Origin: Aselliscus stoliczkanus
Taxonomy: Eukaryota; Chordata; Mammalia; Chiroptera; Hipposideridae
Assembly (NCBI GenBank): GCA_033961575.1
Contig: CM066728.1
Coordinates: 105,414,852-105,478,851 of the forward strand
Reading direction: 5' to 3'
Length of the DNA: 64,000 nt
Shown: positions 39,076 through 49,975 of the stretch, piece after piece
Position numbering within the stretch: the first letter of the stretch is position 1
Layout: every line of letters starts with the position of its first letter
Notes under the pieces: model-generated
What the model was told of the DNA's origin: nothing
The model's database searches: none
The model's input: the letters and a program-made list of their open reading frames with translations, nothing else
Position numbers and translations under genes: made by a program

Positions 39076-40562
39076 TACCTCCAACATTTTTTCTCTTTCT
39101 TCTTCCATTATTTGCACATTTGAAACCTGTCCTATACGACTCAACCACCTATACCCTATGGACAGGCCCTTAAGTCACTGACTACTGCCAGAGAAGGCCT
39201 GCAACAGAACTGATTGATGTCACAAAAACTAGGTTGTCCAACTGCAAGGACACTCAGCGTTTCCTGGCCATGCCATTTTTCTGTAGCATCACTGCCCTCA
39301 TACTGCTCAAGGAGCTTTTGTCCTTGACACTGCTCTTGTTTTACATTGAATACTTTCTTGTTACTACACAATCTATTATTGAACTCTAAAGTAGAAGCAT
39401 TTGCAAATAAAAGTAGCATGCAATCTTTAGTTCCTCATTGGCAATTCAGTCCTCTTCATATGTCAATCTTACTCCCATTTCATTGAAATTTTATTGAAAA
39501 TGGCCATCCAACGGCATCTATGTCATATCTAAAGACAATTTAAAGATTTCTTCTAAGTAATGTGAAAATAATTTCTCATAAAATCTAAATATCTTTGGCT
39601 TAAGTTTAATTAAAAAGTAGAGTTCAATCCAGAAGCTACATGGTTTCTTTGATTTTTGTTTTGTTTTTCAGGAAACTTACAAAGATTTGAAGGTATCAGT
39701 GCAACTGCTTTTGAAAATACAATGTATAGTATTTTCATTGTAATGTAATATTTTACATTAGTTAGAGAGAAATGATGAGGAATAGAGGAATAAATCTTGT
39801 ATCTATTGTATACCAGTTTTAAAATAATGTTTAATTATAATCTGTTATCTTTTGTGTTGCCATGAAGTTAAGTTCCTATTTCAGCATTTTAAGTAAAAGA
39901 GACAAAGAAAGTTCCTCTAATATTGAATCACTCATTTTAAAAAATAATTTAAAGACCTATGTATTGCCTTAAGCCTTGAATTACTAGTGCATGTTTTAAG
40001 GGATTTGTTCACTAGAATATTATTTAACAGTGAGTGTTTTTACTCAATGTCATTGCCACATAGGTCACAGGAGGTGACCTTTTGGTGCACTGACCTTGCA
40101 ATAATTAACCTGCAACTAGGACTTAAGAGAGTTAAGTATAAATAAGTCAACTCACATAAAAGGTATAATATAGACTCTTAAATTAGAAATATATCTAAGG
40201 CTATTCTTATTGAAAATTTATTATTTCATAAGCTAATAAGTGAACCCATCAAAGTACTTAAAAGCACGGTGCACACAATTCACATACTTGCTTGGTTGCT
40301 TTTGTCAAAAGAGCTAACACTACTTAGAGAGTTAATGAAAACCATTAGTTCAGGGCTTACCATAGTTAGTCACCTACCAACACTTTCCTTCAGGTAGAAA
40401 TTGGAAGAATTTGAAAGAAGAGTAAGTTTTTGAGAGTAAAAGTAGAAATCACAAGAAAAGCTATGTGTCCCTCTAGGACAGGAGTCAGCAAACTTTTGAG
40501 ACCGAAGAGCCACCAGGCGTCAGCAAACAGCGGCTTAGTTATGTTACCTGGATGTCCTAAAT
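39076..40562. other. no recognised feature
   Basis: AT-rich sequence. At about 40486, 'caggagtcagcaaacttttg' looks like the end of a hAT-type repeat, but the match stops after about 60 bp. Confidence 0.35.
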
Positions 40563-40730
40563 CTATTCAAAACATTTTCCTTTCAGAGTCATTTTGACTT
40601 TGGGGAAGAGCCAGAAGTCGCATGGTATCAAATCTGGTGAATAAGGTAGACGAGGACACACCATAATGTATTTATTGGACAGAAATTGCCGTATACCAGA
40701 AGTGATGTGTGACATGGAGCCTTCCGTTGT
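40563..40730 (-). pseudogene. mariner transposase C-terminal fragment, antisense
   Basis: On the minus strand the frame reads 'LPYSPDLIPCDFWLFPKVKM' and 'TLKGKCFE', the region around the third catalytic Asp of a mariner transposase. The HDN motif that should precede it has been mutated. It belongs to a different family from the 24.5-kb element, which has 'PNDFF' where this one has 'PCDFW'. The nearly matching plus-strand copy lies about 200 bp away in inverted orientation. The 115-aa open frame extends through 40910, but its N-terminal part is not recognisable. Confidence 0.75.
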
Positions 40731-40899
40731 GATCACAAAATAAGGTGAATGCTGCTGCCGAGTGCCATCCAATGGAAAGTCAGGGATCTTCAATATGGGA
40801 AGTGGTGCTTTGAACCTTAGTAACAACATGTGAACAAGTTTCAACTTGTTCAGTGCAGTCAGTTGGGTGTGAGCTACAGTTGAGAGAAGGTATGTTTTA

Positions 40900-41235
40900 A
40901 AGTGTGCCATAAACCATCATCATGACAACGCTCCATGTCACACATCTCTTCTGGTACACGGCAATTTCTGTCAAAAACATTACGGCGTGTCCTCATCCAC
41001 CTTATTCGCTGGATCTGGCACCATGCGACTTCTGGCTCTTCCCCAAACTCAAAATGATTCAGGACATCGAGGCAGCCATGACAGTGCAACTAAAGACAAT
41101 CACAAAACAGGATTTTCCAGAACTGCGTCAGAAAGTGGCAAGAATGATGGGAGAAGTGAGTTCAAAGTGAGGAGGAATATTTTGAGGGGGATTAATGGCA
41201 ATGTGTCTCTTACTGTAATAAATTTTATTTAAACA
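40900..41235 (+). pseudogene. mariner transposase C-terminal fragment, sense
   Basis: The DNA encodes 'HHDNAPCHTS' in one frame. After a frameshift, 'PHPPYSLDLAPCDFWLFPK' is followed by 'IEAAMTVQLKTITKQDFPEL'. Second and third catalytic Asp positions of DD34D are recognisable, but no continuous frame joins them. Relative to the antisense copy at 40563, about 25 bp after 'ctcaaaatg' (the 'TLKGK' coding segment) is missing. The terminal inverted repeats were not located. Confidence 0.8.
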
Positions 41236-41790
41236 TTCACCATATTGTTTGATCATGCATCGTATCAGAGCTGGACTTTGGAAAACATGGAAGTTTAGGA
41301 TTGACTTTCAAGTACATTTGCACGCATTGTATGTTCACTCTATACTGGCACGTTAGTGGGACTTCCAGGCTGCATCCGGTAATATGGGTTTTCCTGTTTC
41401 CACTGAAAGAAGACCTGGGGTCCAGGTCTCATACACGCAGTTCTACAAGCTGATAGTCCATCCTTCTTGTTTTCCTCTGATTTCTCATCTCCATAATATC
41501 CATACTTTTCCTGCTTGTACCAAGTGAGCCATTCCCAAATTTAGGTGTTCCTTTGAGATTAATCCAGTTTTTCTTTTCTTTTACTTTATAAGGTCACTCT
41601 TTGAGATTTTATTTATGGCCACTGCTCTAAATAACCCTCTAACTAAGCGCCCCTTCTGAAATCCAGGTATAACTGCCTATGTACCACCTGCATGGCGGCT
41701 GCGTATATAGCCACCGTTTAGCTCTGGGTCAAAAAGCCCATTAGCTCCTTCTATAGCCTGTCCCAGGTAAGCCAAGAGCACTGCCAAGTT
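41236..41790. other. no recognised feature
   Basis: Unique-looking sequence between the mariner fragments and an L1M piece. No exon or repeat was recognised. Confidence 0.4.
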
Positions 41791-41794
41791 AGAG

Positions 41795-42045
41795 AACAGT
41801 TTTAAATTTACAGAAAAATTGAGGCGATAGTATAGAGATTTACCATATAAACTCCTTCCCTCCCCCACACATATTTCCCTAGTATTAGCATCTTGCATTA
41901 ATGTAATACATTTATTACAATTAATGAATCAATATTGATACATAATTGTTAACTAAAGTCGTCTTTTACATTAAGGTTCACTCTTTTTTATAGGATACCT
42001 AATGTTGTCTATCCACCATTACCATATCATAGAGACTAATTTCAC
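41795..42045 (-). repeat. L1M 3'-UTR fragment, antisense
   Basis: 'ttaaatttacagaaaaattg', 'tagtattagcatcttgcatt', 'attacaattaatgaatcaat' and 'attgttaactaaagtcgtct' match the complement of an old L1M 3' region. No coding potential. Confidence 0.7.
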
Positions 42046-42152
42046 AAACTATTAAAGAAAACATATTTTACTCATGAACTATTAAAGGGGTTTAAGGAGG
42101 TTAAAAACTTACTCATGAACTATTACAACAGGGGGAAAAACACCTCAATATA

Positions 42153-42235
42153 TTGGGTTGTCAGAAAAGTCATGACGCATTTTTTGCAACAAAAAACATA
42201 GAAAAAATATTTCATGACTTTTTCTGACAACCCAA
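42153..42235. mobile_element. palindromic mariner-type MITE, copy 2
   Basis: An 83-bp element, flanked by TA on both sides, with ends 'ttgggttgtcagaaaagtca' and 'gactttttctgacaacccaa'. Same family as 6704 and 44700; the arms pair along almost the full length. Arm mismatches are few, consistent with modest age. Confidence 0.9.
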
Positions 42236-42239
42236 TATA

Positions 42240-43500
42240 ACCTGGTTCAGTTCTGAAAACAGCATGGACTAGTGGGGTTTTATGGCCAAGGAGAGGGTTG
42301 GGGGTCAGTGGATAGAAAATGACTAGGAGGCAACATCTGAGGCAAGGAGGGATTCTGGCTAAGCCAATTTGACAATGCAGGAACACTGTATTTGATTGTG
42401 CTTCACATTACTGTGCTTTGTGCATTTATGTGGCCTTGTTTATCTGTAACAATGTTTTCCAGACACCCTCCCCTGTAGGATGCCAGGCTGAAGCTGTTAA
42501 AAGAGGGTTTGGTAACATGTAAAATTAGGATGGGAAACAGTGACGGTCACTATATGAGTACCATGGAAGTTTAGCACCATGAGTACCCTGGTGTTGTGGC
42601 AGACTCAGAGGTGCCCACAGGTTCCTGCATGTCCTTGCTCGCACCCACACCATGCCCATTTCTCATTCCTGACTCTCGCCCACACTGACCAACGGTGACA
42701 GCTAAACCAGTCACGAGAACTTTGGGTGAAGATCCCCAGTGAGATTAGCCTGACAACTACCTCCTGACTTTGCAGCCAGCAATCGTCATTCAATTCCACT
42801 CTGGTGCCCCTACACTAATGGCTTCTCAATTTGATTATTTTATAATTTCTCTGACTTTCCAAGTCTGCTTTCATTCTTTTCTTCCCCAGCCTCTCCAATA
42901 ATTGTGTAAGATTCCATTAATAAATTAAGTTCATTAGCCCATTTCTAAAAAAAAAATATATGTAAAGATTCTTTAATCTGTTCAAAACTAGTGTCCTGGT
43001 CTTACAGTTGAGAAACATTTATGATGATCATCCCTGTTTCCTAAACATTAGTCTGATGGGTATTAGAATAATAGACTAAATACTGTGGTCGAACAAGAAA
43101 AACAGGGTGATACGTAATTTTACGAGATTTGAGTCATAGCCACCCCTGCATATGTAGTCTTTTGAAATTGAACCAAAGTAACAAATACATTATTGAAACA
43201 AACGACTAAATAATTCTAATTTAAAGTTGCTTTTCTATTATCCATATCAATGTTACTTATAAGGCCTATCAAATTATCATTTAAATATTAAAAATTATCT
43301 GTAAAGATATATTTTATCCCACAAAGAACTTCATTTTTGTTATTTTTTTCTGTGTATCATCCTATTTCATCCATTTTAGAGTAATATCTTATATGTGGAA
43401 TACTTGTATTCAGAATCCAGTTCATCCTCAGTATCCTCAACAAAAAGTGTCTGACTTCAAGGAAAACACTGGTCGTGGTAACTTAATTTAGCATTCACGT
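42240..43500. other. no assigned feature
   Basis: A GC-richer patch at about 42480-42830 could be an old LTR but was not identified. The frame 42605-42799 on the minus strand lies inside it and has no domain. An A-run is at 42944-42953. Confidence 0.35.
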
Positions 43501-43574
43501 GGTGGAAGATGGGTTGCATTAATGGCACAAATAAATGGCTTACTTGTCCCTTTTCCTTTCACCATGATTTTGCA

Positions 43575-43985
43575 GCTCCTCACAGCAAAAGGTGGCATCC
43601 ATTTTGCCCACCATTTAAACTCCAGCTGGCCTTTGTCTTCCTTCAGCCAAGAGAATGAGATGTAAATAACTTTGTGACAGTCTGTTGCCTAGGACCATAA
43701 AGGCCTATGTACATCCTTTCAGTTTCCTGGAATTCAGCTCTCAACCACAAGAACAAGGCTAGCTGATAAGGAATCCTGTGTGATGAATTTAACTGTTTGC
43801 AGATGACACTATTCTAACTGGCTGGTCCCCAACTAACCCACCAGAGCCTCATAAACAAGCAGCCGGTCAAGTGAGGCTGACCCCTAGACTCATAGCTGTT
43901 GCTTTAAACCCTTATGTTGTGTGGCTTTTTATGCAGCATTATTGGGGCAAGAGATCACTGACATACTTATTAGCAACCTGGTTTG
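43575..43985 (+). repeat. ancient LTR-like interspersed repeat, uncertain
   Basis: 'ccttcagccaagagaatgag', 'gaattcagctctcaaccaca', 'aactaacccaccagagcctc' and 'agctgttgctttaaaccctt' follow the order of an old mammalian repeat ending 'ttaagccactaagttt...'. Diverged, ends not visible, family not assigned. Possible relatives are at 25905 and 62390. Confidence 0.45.
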
Positions 43986-44089
43986 TTACTCTTAATAGTG
44001 TGACCCCCTATTGAGAAACATCTACCTACCTATCGGGCAGTAGACTAGGGACTTCATATGGTTTAGCATACTTACTAGAGGTGAGAATG

Positions 44090-44185
44090 GTCAGTGTTAG
44101 AGACTCTAAGTAAATTGTCCTAGATTACCTGCATAATAAGTGTGACATATGAAATTCAAACTCAAAATTCCAATGTCCATTCTTT
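44090..44185 (-). repeat. possible MIR fragment, antisense
   Basis: 'gactctaagtaaattgtcct' and 'gaaattcaaactcaaaattc' weakly resemble the MIR core complement. Low confidence. Confidence 0.3.
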
Positions 44186-44621
44186 TTCTCCTTCACTCTT
44201 CTATCTCTTCAAAGCTAAAAGATAATTTAGAGCCCAGGATATATTCTTAATGAAAAACATGTTATCTGTTCTCCTGATTTTATTAGCTCTACCTAAACAC
44301 AAATGTCCACACTCCCTTTTTAGTGACAAGAAATTAATGAGTAGTTAAGGAAGAATATCAGTCAAAATAATGTGGCTTTGTCAGAAAACTGCCAAAAGAA
44401 ACACAGATCTTATACATAAACTAGCTTAATTGAGTTGACAATCTCCATTTTAAAAGAAGAAAACCAACAACCCCAAGGCTAAGAATCACTCCTTTGATAA
44501 AATTCTTGTGTTTTTTCTACTCTACCATATTAAAATCCACTTAATGCATTTTTTTAAATTGCCATTGCTCTGTTTCTTGTTACTTGAAGCAATATGTGTT
44601 ATAACACTTTTTTTTTCTGAA

Positions 44622-44623
<2 letters not shown>

Positions 44624-44670
<47 letters not shown>
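44624..44670. repeat. (TC)n microsatellite at the L1 tail
   Basis: About 23 TC units directly after the short T-run that marks the A-tail of the antisense L1. It probably arose from the tail. Confidence 0.9.
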
Positions 44671-44675
<5 letters not shown>

Positions 44676-44699
44676 GTTTCAAGTGTACAAAATAATGTA

Positions 44700-44776
44700 T
44701 TGGGTTGTCGGAGAAGTCATGACATATTTTTTGTTTTTAGTTGCAAAAATGTGTCATGACTTTTCTGACAACCCAA
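44700..44776. mobile_element. palindromic mariner-type MITE, copy 3, inside an L1
   Basis: A 77-bp element between TA dinucleotides with ends 'ttgggttgtcggagaagtca' and 'tgacttttctgacaacccaa'. It interrupts an L1 3' UTR, so it inserted after that L1. Same family as 6704 and 42153. Confidence 0.92.
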
Positions 44777-44900
44777 TAATAGTTAGACATTTACACCTCA
44801 CAAAGTGATAACCTCCTCCCAAATCTACTACCCCTCTGACATAGAATATAGCTGTTACAATCCCATTGACTATATTTCCTATGTTGTACTCCACATCCCA

Positions 44901-44914
44901 TGTGTGTGTATGTA

Positions 44915-44979
<65 letters not shown>

Positions 44980-44984
44980 TTTTT
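44901..44984. repeat. (TG)n(TA)n(T)n compound microsatellite
   Basis: TG units with TATG interruptions pass into pure TA units and then a T-run. Lies inside the L1 3' UTR. Confidence 0.95.
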
Positions 44985-45159
44985 AATTATAGTTGTCATT
45001 CAGTATTACTTAACTTCAGCTTCAGGTGCACAGTGCAGTGTTCAGGCATCTACACAGTCTATGGAGTGGTCTCCCTAATAAGTCCAATGCCCATCTGGCA
45101 CCCTATAAAATCTTTACAACATTATTGATGATATTCCTTGAACTGTTATAACACTTTTA

Positions 45160-48100
45160 TAAATGTATTTTAGAAAGTGAAAAATGTCTGTACCATAGAA
45201 ACAAACTTTGAGAATTCCCTTTTTTTTTTTTGGTCTAATTTCTTTTGCTTACCTTGGGAACTTAGGAAGGCAATTAAAAAAAGAAAGAAAATATCTCCTT
45301 TCTTTTATAGTTTCACAAAGAAGAAACTCTCTGGCTTTTTCTAGCTCAGGGATCATTAAAAAGTTGCCACTTTGATATGAATACAGGAAAGAAAAAAAGT
45401 TTCTCTAAGAATTGCTCACACGTTTCTGGATATGCCAAAAGAGAACAAACAGAAAGAGATGAAGATGCTAGAATTCTCAAGTGGCTTTTGAGAGATTTAG
45501 AAAATAATGCATAGTTCAAATTTCTTTTCATCAAGCACAATGACATTGTAATATTTTCCTTTATTGTTTCAATAATGGAATCGCTAGAAAAGACACAACA
45601 TTTTTTTCCAAAATAAGTGAAGGTCATGAGGATATGAGAAAAGAATGAACTACTTATGTATACAAAGTAAAAGTAAAACAATTTGTTATAGCTACTCACA
45701 AGAATTTCATGTTTTGAGCTAAAACCATAGTTTCTATTTATTTCATTTACTCTGCCAATATTGTGTTCTGGGAAGCACAGACCTTGCTTTTATTTTATTT
45801 ATTATAATAAGAATTGCACTTTCTTCTTCAGATTTCACTTGGGATTGCAAAGCAAAGAACATTTGCCTCTCTCACTATTTAAAATGTCCTTAGCTGCTAT
45901 CATCCTGGCACAAAAGCTAGCTAAATTTAGACATTTTTCAATTCTTCCAGTTAATTTTGGACCCTTACCTTTTTTAATATGCTACTTGGAATATGAATGC
46001 AAGCCAAACACTGCAAAGTCCACATTCTCTGGTTAGAAATTAGGATGGGCCATTATTTTTTCTCTATTTTAGCAAACTGTGAACCTTTTTGTGAAATAAA
46101 ACACACACATCATTGCAACTCCTCACTTGTGCCAGGGTGATAATTCTACTGCTGAATAGGTAGTATTATTATTGTTCCCACAATGGAACAGCTCTCCTCT
46201 AGGCATTGTAAGACTTCATTTTTCTTTCCTTTTCTTATTATGTGAGTGATTGTTAATGTCAATGAAAATACTGGGACTTTCGTCATTGCAAACAAGGATT
46301 AGCAAACTATAAGTTCAAAGTATAATTTGACATATCAAAATTTTGTAAATATTATTAGAATAAAGATATCTTTTGACATTATAAATTACTTCTGTTTTAT
46401 TTTATTTAAATACTGTAGCATGATCATTTATAATGAAATTTCTTTTTTTAAATTTTACTAGAAAACCAAAAACAAGAAGAATTTAGCTGGGAAGGTATTA
46501 ATAGAACTTGGTGATTTGTCAAACAATATTAAGAAAAATATAGATTTATGACTAATTTCATACACACATATGTGACATTTCAATTGGATACTATGTTATG
46601 ATAATTATTTTCTTTTCCTTAATTATCATAAACTGCTAATTCATTACAAAAATATATATAAAATGAACATTTCATTTTAATAACTAAAATAATGAGAATA
46701 AAGGGAAAGTGGTAGCAGAGCTCGGTAGTCCAGAAAATAATTTTTAAGAAAAAGCGCTAGATTTGTAGGTATTACTTACTGTAGAGTACATTTCAAGTGC
46801 TCCTTCATGTTCGATATAACTATTTTCAAGTTGAACTGAATGTAAGTACGTTAGACTGACTATAGGGGACCAACTTAGTCTAAATGTCATTTTTTAAAAA
46901 ATTATGGTTAGTTTTTGAAGTTACAGGTACAAAAATGGCATTTCAGTTATTATATCTACAAATTCAGAGCCTGCATCATTATTTCCAATGTCTAAAATCT
47001 ATTTATGAAGATGGTGCAAAGTACCCCATTGATTAAAGGGCCCATTGTGATATAAGGAAATGAGCCCTTTGAGACTTGGAAGAAAGAGTTTTGTTTTATG
47101 TTCACCCACTAACAACCTGTGAGACCTTGGGAGAATAAAGGAAATTCACTCTGCAACTTTTTCGTTTTCAAGAAAAACAGGAAATTTAACTCAATTATCC
47201 CCAAGGACTATTTAAATTTAAAAGTGGAAGCTGCATCACCCTTTGCGACTCATGAAAATGAAATACACCCTTCCCCACATGCTCATTCAGGCTGCCCAAG
47301 AAGGAAGGGTCCACGTTGGTCTAGTTCCCCCAGTGCCCAGCTCAGTGCCCAATGCAGCACAGGTGAGTCTCTCAACAATAGTTTGCTAAGCAAATGATCA
47401 AGTGAATGAACGAACGAATGAATGAATACATGAATGAATATCTTCACCTGATGGTTATAATTTGCTTGTGAAACTCTCTGGACTGGTGATTTTTTTTTTC
47501 ATAGTTTAGTATTGCTCTATTTTTGCCATTATTATCAGAGTGCTGCTGTGCCAGTATAATGAATAAAAAAAATTACCAGCTGTTTGGCTTTCTTTGCTGA
47601 TTTGATGTGGGTAACCTTGACTTGCCTGACCTTTATTCACAAGCTTTAAAATTCCAAGAAAAAAAATGTATTCTTCCTAGGAAATAGGAAATTATTTAAA
47701 ATTATAGAAAATGTGGAACATTTGTCCCTACTACAGTGAATTACAAAATTCAGAACAACTTTCTTGCTAAGAACCAGAGGCAAATTGTAAACAGCACTAG
47801 GACCTTATGAGGCTCTAAAGCATTGCCAGGCCAAGATGTGGCAGCAGACAAAATCCTGAAAGAATTGCTTTTCAATTCTAAAATGGGTAACTATGACCCT
47901 AGGAGGATAGGCAGCCTGATGGAGGGTCTTGCAGGGTTAGAAGATAAAAGTTGAAATTCTGAGCCACCCAAGTTGAGGCTCTGCTAAACAGCCCAAATTT
48001 TAGGTGGGGGCCCTAAAAACTGCACCCCAGAAATAAGGAGGAACCATCTCTCCTCCAAAACTCAAATCTCAGTTCCTGAAATTGGCGTTAGGAAGCAGCA

Positions 48101-49016
48101 CACTGCTAGTTTCATGGAGAAATGCATGACAGAAGCAAATCTCTAGAAGTTAATGTTATCCCAAGGCTCCAAATAATTCTTAAAGCAATCTTATCAAATG
48201 CAATGCATGGCACATAATAACAAAAGGGCCAATCTAGCAGCAATTTCTTGTTTGTTTCTTTGTTGCTGCAGGCAACGTCCTTCTATCTATAAAAACAATA
48301 GATTTTACTTCCCTATAAATTCCTCACAGCGTATAAATTCCTAAGTCTTATTTTGTTACCTGCTTTTTTCATACATATTTTAATCAGAACATAAATGAAT
48401 CATAAATTCTGAGCTTGGCAACACTAGAAATTTTCAGGAAATGTGTTGGAACGACTCTTTAGTATATAAAAGGAAAGGCAGTATCGTCTTTCTGATACGA
48501 CAGTATTTTTGTTATACGAAGGAAAATAACATTGTCAAAGGAAATATATTTTTCCCCAATGAATATTGACATAATCAAAATAGATATAGTTGGAGGCATT
48601 CTGATCTATCTATAGTTCAATCTGTTTCTACAGACGGCTTTTAAAAATTGTGTACTGACATTTGAAGAGGGAAATTCTATGAACTCCAATACATTGTATG
48701 CACCCATCCTATTTTAGTGTCACACTCGGGGAACTCTTGTGTAGCTAGTAGGGCATGCGCAGCATGGCCAATAGTGTCTTCCTTACTTGAGCAGAAGTGT
48801 TTATGGCAGCCGATATTGAAGCCTGTCTTTTCTTCTCTTTCAAAAGACTTTCAAAATTATTAGATGACCACACATTTTCCCATTTTAATTTTTAAAATGA
48901 TATATAAACAGCAGATAGGATGATGTTAGAAAAACGTTGCAGACATTAGCTGATCAGCATCCAGTCAACCTCTTCAATTCCAAGTCTGTCTAACATCTGG
49001 AAGTTAAGATCTGAGT
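45160..49016. other. mostly unique AT-rich DNA
   Basis: The segment contains a short (GAAT)n-like tract at 47401-47440. Frames such as 45346-45699 (minus, 117 aa) and 45761-46036 show no domain, no conserved motif and no exon signals. Otherwise nothing is recognised. Confidence 0.4.
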
Positions 49017-49125
49017 TGGATGAGGAGGGAAAGGAAGGGAAGGAAAGTGAGGAGGATGGAAGAGAAGGAAAGGCAAGAGCAGGCAGGGAGGGGACGGGGA
49101 GCGGGGAGGGAAAGGGCGCAGGAGT
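49017..49125 (+). repeat. purine-rich tract with G-quadruplex motif
   Basis: Almost pure A/G on the plus strand, including 'aggggacggggagcggggag' followed by 'ggaaaggg'. Five runs of at least three G with short loops (49088-49115) satisfy a G-quadruplex pattern. The frames across it (49016-49289, and the minus frame 48946-49263) encode only Glu/Lys/Gly or Ser/Pro-rich low-complexity peptides and are not genes. Confidence 0.75.
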
Positions 49126-49129
49126 GGAC

Positions 49130-49878
49130 GATGACAAGAGGACAAGAAGAGACTCCGGCTCCGGAAAGCACTGGGATGGTCTGGGAAAGGCGGCTGAAGT
49201 TGAAGAAAAACCTATGCTACTTGAGTAAGGGGAGGGGGACCTCATTATTTGCTGGTAAGTCAAAAGTGCCGAAAACCCCCTTCACCTAGGAGTGACCTTC
49301 AAATAGGGTTGTAAGTGCCTAAACTGTCAATAGTTGGTGCTTACTCTGCACTGGGCACTGTTTGAAGCCCAAGTCCAGCCTGTGAGGTGGTGCAGGCTGG
49401 ACGCAGAAGAAGGCAGCCATGAAAGGAGTGACTGGTGGCTGACCTCCAGCTGCCTCTGCCAGCGAAGCCAGGCACCTGGCATCCCGAATAAAACGGGGAT
49501 CCTTCTCTACTTCACCTGAAATAGGCATCTTCCTCTACTTTGTACAAAGGTGCTGCACACTAGAGGTGACCCTACCTAGGTATTTGAGACACGTTCACTT
49601 ATTTGATCTTCCCAAGCAAAGACTTGGAGAATAACACTATATTAATAATAACATTTGTATAGTGCTTACTGTATTAATGCAATAAAATCTCACAACTATG
49701 AAATATCAGTTGATGAGAACATATCAACGAAATAAAATTGAATCAGTTATTTCTTCAAATGTTGAGCCCTGCCCCAACAAAAGAGCTAAATTTGACTTTG
49801 AAATCTAGGTTATCCTGGAGAATTAACTGAACTTTTTCTGTTGGTTTTCTCTCAACTCAAAATGTTTTGACTCACAAT
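49130..49878. other. no assigned feature
   Basis: A moderately GC-rich area. The two antiparallel frames at 49319-49528 have no domain. 'ataataacatttgtatagtg' near 49647 may be an old repeat. Nothing firm. Confidence 0.35.
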
Positions 49879-49975
49879 GTGATATATAGATGATGTATTA
49901 TAGAATTGTACACCTGGACCCGATGTAACTTTACTAACCATCGTCACCCCAATAAACTTTAATTTAAAAAAAAAC
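49879..49975 (+). repeat. L1 3'-end fragment, sense
   Basis: 'tagaattgtacacctggacc' then 'catcgtcaccccaataaact' and an A-run is the terminal L1 text typical of bats and related laurasiatherians, as I know it. Only about 100 bp remains, and the TSD is not clear. Confidence 0.65.

Larger units (their letters stand above)
44612..45143 (-). mobile_element. 5'-truncated L1 tail, antisense, split by a MITE
   Basis: L1 3'-UTR complement: 'ttttagtttcaagtgtacaa', then a MITE (44700-44776), then 'atttacacctcacaaagtga', 'tgtactccacatcccatgtg', 'gcacagtgcagtgttcaggc' and '...gatattccttgaac'. A 15-bp TSD, 'tgttataacactttt', is at 44597-44611 and 45144-45158. The tail position, normally poly-T here, is a (TC)n run (44624-44670), and a (TG)n(TA)n tract interrupts the UTR (44901-44972). 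The 107-aa and related frames are microsatellite artefacts. Confidence 0.9.

Noticed and set aside
40486..40545. 'caggagtcagcaaacttttg', looking like the end of a hAT repeat
   Set aside because: The match lasts only about 60 bp and no second terminal repeat or 8-bp duplication was found.
44754..45128. Frames rich in Val-Cys, His-Thr or Ile-Tyr repeats
   Set aside because: They translate the (TG)n(TA)n tract inside an L1 tail.
48946..49289. Ser/Pro-rich and Glu/Lys-rich frames on both strands
   Set aside because: Low-complexity translations of a purine tract; no start context, domain or exon signal.
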